Origin: Blastomyces gilchristii SLH14081
Taxonomy: Eukaryota; Ascomycota; Eurotiomycetes; Onygenales; Ajellomycetaceae
NCBI RefSeq assembly: GCF_000003855.2
Contig: NW_003101669.1
Span: 613,740-677,739 of the forward strand
Length of the DNA: 64,000 nucleotides
Reading direction: 5' to 3'
The notes under the pieces were generated by a model. It saw only the letters and a list, made by a program, of their open reading frames with translations. It had not been told where the DNA came from and did not search any database. Of the stretch, positions 58,541 through 64,000 are shown one piece after another; within the stretch, counting starts at the first letter, position 1, and each line of letters begins with the position of its first letter. The position numbers and the translations under genes were made by a program.

Positions 58541-61323
58541 TAAAGAAGTCAGATGAAGAACTCTGATTCTGTGTGAACTACTGAGATCTGAATAGATTGA
58601 CAAAGAAAGATTATTATCTCTTATCTCTCATCAATGAAATCCTAGCATATATCAGATAAGCTTAATAATTTACAAAGCTAGATATTATTACTGCATTTCA
58701 TAAGATTTGTATCACTGAAGAAGATGAATAACTTACAGCATTCTGAACATATTATAATCTCTTTGAATGAGTAGTCACACTCTTTGAACTGACTAACATT
58801 TTCAGTACATTTCAGAAGTATATCAACTGAGTACTCTGAGATTTCTATGATGAGTTTGTATCTGCTTATCTAGATAACATTCTCATCTTTACTAATGAAT
58901 TCAGAAAAGAGTATCAAGAGTATATATGAAAAGTATTATAATAACTATAAGAAGTAGAACTATTAATTGATATTGATAAGTGTGATTTTGAAGTTAAGAG
59001 TACTAAATACTTAGGTTTCATTATAGAAGCTGATAAGAGAATTCAAATGAATTCTGAGAAGATCTCTGTCATTCTTAAATGAGAAGCTTCATATAATGTG
59101 AAAGATATACAAAGCTTCATTGAATTCACTAACTTCTATCAGTGATTTATATAAAACTTCTCAGATATTGTAAGATCACTTACAGAACTCACTAAGAAAG
59201 ACTCAGTATTTCAATAATCAGCAGACACTGAAGCTGCATTTACACAGATAAAGAAGATATTCATTAATATCTCTCTACTGATAACATTTAATTCTGATCA
59301 TGAGATAGTTATTGAAGCTGACTTCTCTGACTATATCACAGAAGAAGCTATATTATAATATGATGATGAAGATGTCTTACAATTATATATATTCATGTCT
59401 AAGAAACTGAGTTCTGCTGAATGCAATTATGAGATCTATGATAAGAAACTTCTCATGATTATACACTGTCTAGAAGAATGAGACTCTGAACTCTGAAATG
59501 TCTCTGAATTTGAGATAATCACAGATTATAAGAATCTCAAATACTTCATAACTATCTGTAAACTCATTGAATGATAGATATGATGATCTGAGTTTCTAAG
59601 CTGCTTTCATTTTATAATACACTATCATCTCAGCAGTCAGAACTCAATGACAGATGCACTCTCATGATAAGAACAAGATATACTGTCTGATATAACAGAC
59701 ATGCACTGAATGAATTGAGAACATCAGCTCTTGAACTCAAAGATATTAGTTGATTACAATAAGATCACTTATGACACTATATATACTTCTCTGATTAGAA
59801 CACTCTCTCTCTGAACTAACACTGATATCTCTACTTCTTCTACACTAAATGAACTGTGGCATACAGCAGCTCAGACTGATGAACTTCTTCAAATCCTCAC
59901 TAAAGCAGTATAATAAGAAGTGTCTCAATTGTCTTCAGACTTACATATAAAGACTGATATCTTGAAATATTCAATAGATGATAGTAATACTCTGTGATTC
60001 TGTGAACAATGCTGAATCTCTCACTCTGAACTCTTATACATCTGAATAATGCAAGAGATGTATGATTCGCATATAACTGATCACTCAGGCTGTGAATAAC
60101 TGTATCAAATAATCTGTCAAGAATTCTACTAGTCTGAGATATTAAATAGTATCAGATGTTTTATCTGAAACTGCAATCATTATTCTTCTATCATCTTGTG
60201 AAAGAACTGTAGAAAAGATCTGCTGAAATTACTCAATATTTCTGATAGAATCTGATAAGATGTGATAATTAACTTTACTATTAATCTCTCTGAGAGTAAG
60301 AATTGTAGAAACATTCTGATCATTGTGAATTGATTGAGCAAAGATATAATATTGAAATCTTGTGATAAGATGAATACTGAACAAGTTACTAAAGCTTTTC
60401 TACAGAGTCTGTTCTATTGAATGCATGAATTACTGAGATCTATAGTATTGAATTAAGACTGTCAATTTATGAGTGCTCTCTGAATTAGAATCTGTCAAGT
60501 TCTCAAGATTACATGCTGTCTGTTAACTGTTTATCACTCTGAGACTGATAATGCATCAGAACAGATAATTCAGACTGTAAAGAATTATCTCTGTAGATTC
60601 TGTAATTATTTATAAGATGATTAATATGATTTCCTTCTGCATACAGAGGTCACTTTTAATGAATGAGATGCTGTTTTAACAGACATAAGCCTGTTCTTTC
60701 TTATACATAGTTATCATATAAAGGTGTTGAATCTTCTAGAGATTACACAGTTCATACTGAATCTCTGCAGTCTGATTCAGATCACTGATAATATGATAAT
60801 AAAGCTCTGAGATGCCTGTGACTGAGCAGAGGCCTTCATAGCAACTACTAAACAAGATTAAGAAGATTAAGTCAATATCTGATAAGATTTCACAGAGCAG
60901 TATAAGATAGAAGATCTTGTATGATTAAATCTCAAGAATATAGAGACTACACACTCATTCTGTACATTGAACTATCATTATATGAAATACACAGTGACAG
61001 AGATTTTAGACAGTTATAACTACTGTCTTAATACTTCATCAGAGATTTATAATGTATTTCACATGAACTTGCTCTGCTGTATCATCACTGACCTGTTCTC
61101 TTCTCAACTGACTTTTAACTGACAACTGCCAGAAATTGTAGAAGAAGATAATGAACTTGAATGAGAGATTGAGAATATTCTTGATAAGAGACTTCACAGC
61201 CGCAGCTGATAATATCTTGTAAAATAAGTTGAGTATAATTATCTGATCTGAACTTCAAGTTCTGTATTATCTGAAACAGTGATCCTTGACTGATGGAAAC
61301 TGCTTCTGAAAAGAAGGGACTAA
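58541..61323 (+). pseudogene. pol: G1-B pol remnant: RT, RNase H, integrase, chromodomain
   Basis: Resumes G1-B after G2-B. If TGA is read as Trp the frame is nearly open, with few TAA. RT has YLDNILIFTN near 58870 (second Asp changed to Asn), and RNase H runs about 59300-59620. In the integrase zinc region CNHYSS near 60175 shows one Cys lost. In the integrase core the first Asp reads Asn (IINFTINL, near 60260), the second is kept near 60450 and the Glu is kept (DNASEQIIQ, near 60550). A chromodomain region follows at about 61143-61320 (IENILDKRLHSRS, then YLVK). The copy is inactive but best preserved. Confidence 0.87.
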
Positions 61324-61677
61324 TGTGACAGACTGTGCCTGATCAATCATATAGACTATTTCATTACACTTCACAGATTTCAACTGCTTCATTCTTGAAT
61401 GTATACACTCTGATTCTTGGTCATTCTTGATCACTGATCCTCGGCTGTCATGACTGATTCTCAGCCATTCTCAATCACTGATCCTCGGCCGCCATGAATG
61501 TGTATAGATTCTTCCGCCCCGAAGCTCCACTGTGTATGTCATCACATATGTGTATAAATATTTACTTCAATTGCTGATTCTCACACTTTCTCTTTCTTTT
61601 CCTTCTCTAATGTTTTTCTCTTTGTTATATAAGACCTATCAATATCATACCGATCTATTCGGCGTAGGCCTCTTACA
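61324..61677 (+). repeat. G1-B 3' LTR (354 bp)
   Basis: Starts TGTGACAGACTGTGCC and ends CTTACA, with two 44-bp units like the 5' LTR. It is followed by ATAAG (61678-61682). Confidence 0.92.
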
Positions 61678-61682
61678 ATAAG

Positions 61683-62800
61683 ACTGGCTGTAGATAATAA
61701 CAATATGATATTTATAAATTAACTTAGTTAAATATTATATAATCTGAATTGTATTAACTGTGTTAATCTTTTATTCTATATTCATCAGATCACTGACATC
61801 AGTATGCTGTGTGAGAGAGTGTTTTCTACAGCTAAACTTAGAACTGCAACAGTCTGTTCTAATTACTTTGAAAGTCATGTCATTCTCACTATATTAAATC
61901 AGAATGCATTTCACATTAATAAATGAATTATAACAGTCATGTCAGATAATGTTCATATATTTTATACTGCAGACATAGCTTATACAGATAATCTGACTCT
62001 GAGCTGTGAGAAGTTCTTCTATGAATATCTGACTGTTATTCACTGTTCAGTCCTATTACTATCTATATTGAGATTGAAAGTGAGCACTTCTATTATACTT
62101 CTGTGTAATCTCTGACTGTCTGAAGAGCTCTGCAATGACATAAGAATAATTGTTCAGTGAATAATACTCTGTTTACTTAAGATGAAGATTATATTCAGTA
62201 TATATAAGAGTTCAGTTTATATACTATTACAGATCAATCTACATGCTCAATCTGTTGAGATTTTATTTGATATGACTCACTGTCAGTTTCCAGTCTGTTC
62301 ATGCTTTGCAATAACAATTAATAAGTCTCAGAGACAGTCTTTTTCTACAGTTAATATTAATCTCAGAAACTCTGTATTCTCACATAATCAGCTATACATT
62401 ACACTCTTAAACTACAGATATCAATCAGTTGACTGTCTTGCTAGATGAAAATGATGAGAGATATACATTAAATAAGATATATCTAAAGATTCTATAGTTT
62501 CTTAACTAATTCTTCTACTACTGCTGTTTTTGCTTCATTGTCTACACAATGCTATTATCAGGTGTTAAAATAGAGGTCTTTGAACCTGTAAAAAACTGTT
62601 ATTTCAATTTAACACTAACTATTAAAGAAAAGAAAAAAGTAATAATATCTTACTGAGCTCATTCTCACATCTCACACAGCTTATACAGCTCATTCATATC
62701 ATTCTCTATTTTTCAAATTTTTTAATCAGGGCTGTAATACCTGTGAAGACACTCTGTTAACTGAGCTGAGTCATCTGCAACTGACTCACAGTCTTATTCT
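61683..62800 (+). pseudogene. Helitron-2 Rep-helicase remnant, part 2
   Basis: The C-terminal half of the PIF1-type helicase after G1-B. The open stretch 62182-62448 includes TINKSQRQSFSTVNINLR, the conserved late helicase motif also seen at 18683 in Helitron-1. The coding region ends near 62800 and the minus-strand accessory gene follows convergently. Confidence 0.82.
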
Positions 62801-62869
62801 GCTCTTTATACAAATATTTCATCTCTTTCTTCATCTTACAGAGTTAGTGCATCTCTGTCTGTAGTTACA

Positions 62870-63640
62870 ATAACTTTAACTCTGTAATCTTACTGTCACT
62901 CACTTCATCATTCTTCTCTTCATTCTTCAGAGTTATAAATATCATCTGTTTCTTTTTAACTGAACTGAACAGCTGAGCTGTCTAGCCTGACTTCACACTG
63001 ATAATCTGCTTCTTTCTCTTTCTTTTCTTCTTCTTATTCTTCCCTGTATTGATGAGAGTGAAGGACTGCTGATTCTCTGTTATTTTCATATCAGTATATA
63101 TGTTTTATATATACATTTTGCTAATGAATTTACATACTATAGAGATGATTCATTACTTATCAGATTACAAGCTGCAGTGTTTACTCAGTGAATTGTAGTA
63201 ATAATTTGTACAGACTCTCTTTAATATATCAGAGATTATAATATACTCAATAAACAGATCATGACTCTTCTCACATGAGCTGTATAATAAAGTGACTTTG
63301 ATATCACAGCTGTGAGCAAGTACTGATTCTATATTTATTGCTCTTTTTAGCTGAGGCTTGAATTTCTTCTCATGCAGCACTATATCTCTCTTAAGCTTCA
63401 TCTCATACAGCTGTGTAACAATCTCACTGTCTTTCTTGACTATTTGTTCTATCAGCAGCTGTAGTCTATGTTTAGGCATTCACACATTGACGGGCTGCTG
63501 GCATGGCTGCTCAGAGGCAGGTGCAGGCGGGTTGACAGGCTGCTGAGTCTTCAGAACTCTCTGAGCTTGCTGAGCTTGCTGAGCTTACTCTGCACTATTA
63601 TTAGCTGTAATTTCATAGTTTCTGAGCTGTTTCTCTTTCA
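62870..63640 (-). pseudogene. Helitron-2 reverse-strand accessory gene (uninterrupted copy)
   Basis: Reading leftward from about 63600 it has a Gln-rich start with AQQAQQAQ, then a Pro/Gln stretch (QQPVNPPAPASEQPCQQP). A charged, probably helical segment follows: the open frame 63165-63479, starting MPKHRLQLLIEQIVKK. The C-terminal part has a strongly basic run (NKKKKRKRKKQ, near 63030). The same order is present in Helitron-1, where SINE-1 splits it. Glutamine-rich N-terminus, coiled segment and nuclear-signal-like run suggest a nuclear, perhaps DNA-associated, product, which is inference. The plus-strand frames 63358-63546 and 63468-63668 are shadows. Confidence 0.5.
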
Positions 63641-64000
63641 GTTCTCTACTTACATTCAGTTATTTTAACTGCTTCAATTGTATTTCAGATAATTTGATGA
63701 TTAATTGAAGTAAATTATAACATGTTTCAATTGCTGACTATATATATTATAGTTCTAAGATCTTTACATGAGCTGTCTGACATTTAATTACATCTCACTT
63801 AAAGCTTCTATTTTAACTCTATAACACTGCTACAGTGATATTCATCTTTTTTCTATGTAGTTGTTCTCTATTAATAGTTATGAATTATATGAAATTTATC
63901 TATACAAGTCACATGCAGCTGTTCATATTCATGAATATCTCATTATATTCAACCTGAGAGATTAAACGGCACATTTTTCAAGCTGAATAAGCGAGCGCAA

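Larger units (their letters stand above)
46347..61677 (+). mobile_element. G1-B, chromovirus-type Gypsy element carrying four insertions
   Basis: LTR to LTR it spans 15.3 kb. Removing SINE-2, hAT-B, SINE-3 and G2-B with their duplications leaves about 5.85 kb, which agrees with G1-A plus the longer LTRs. A perfect 5-bp duplication ATAAG flanks it. Its pol frame is the least damaged G1 frame in the window if TGA is read as Trp. Confidence 0.93.
42150..64000 (+). mobile_element. Helitron-2, split by G1-B
   Basis: The 5' end TCTCTCTATATATTA follows an A inside G1-C. The body runs 42150-46346, is interrupted by G1-B (46347-61677, duplication ATAAG) and resumes at 61683. The last bases of the window, AAGCTGAATAAGCGAGCGCAA, are the same terminal sequence as in Helitron-1, so the element ends at or just after position 64000. 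It lacks SINE-1 and shows the empty site. Confidence 0.88.

Noticed and set aside
58541..61320. TGA used as Trp, suggesting a mitochondrial or alternative code
   Set aside because: The same frames also carry TAA and TAG for Gln and changed catalytic residues, sister copies differ by transitions, and the content is nuclear transposons. Mutation explains the TGA codons.

Overview
This is a eukaryotic nuclear window made almost entirely of nested, mutated transposable elements. I see no host gene. It most resembles heterochromatin of a filamentous fungus, probably an ascomycete: a Tad1-type LINE with an RNase H domain, Ty3/Gypsy elements (one a chromovirus), a Helitron, a hAT transposon, and pervasive C:G to T:A transitions like repeat-induced point mutation. 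Coding frames are recognisable but full of TGA (from Trp TGG) and TAA/TAG (from Gln). CC/GG and CG dinucleotides are scarce inside the long elements. Short repeats (SINEs, LTR ends) and the LINE 5' end are visibly less mutated.

Names used here: G1 = chromovirus Gypsy with 309-354 bp LTRs; G2 = Gypsy with 167 bp LTRs; LINE-A/B; Helitron-1/2; hAT-A and its 506-bp derivative hAT-B; SINE-1/2/3. Left part: a G1 end (1-321), G2-A (597-8784), an unassigned tract, then another G1 end (9228-9738). From 9739 a reversed G1 copy (G1-C) is the outer host. It is split by LINE-A (13529-41482), continues at 41483-42149, and is split again by Helitron-2 (42150 to the window end). LINE-A is itself split by Helitron-1 (13838 to about 20770, containing SINE-1), G1-A (26035-31747) and hAT-A (32242-39866, containing LINE-B). 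Helitron-2 is split by G1-B (46347-61677), which holds SINE-2, hAT-B, SINE-3 and G2-B (50347-58540).

Most of these insertions are confirmed by target-site duplications readable directly in the sequence: 13-14 bp for LINEs and SINEs, 8 bp for hAT, 5 bp for G1, 4 bp for G2. In several cases an empty site in a sister copy also confirms them. With insertions removed, G1-B is about 5.85 kb, matching G1-A (5.71 kb) plus its longer LTRs.

The most interesting result is a likely LINE/SINE partnership. The tRNA-derived SINE and the Tad1-like LINE share their last ~25-45 bp, including a small 3' hairpin whose stem differs by compensatory changes, an (AAT)n tail and the same TSD length. Other points of note are a reverse-strand accessory gene in both Helitrons, an antisense frame kept in both G2 copies, and mutation intensity that seems to follow repeat length and copy number.
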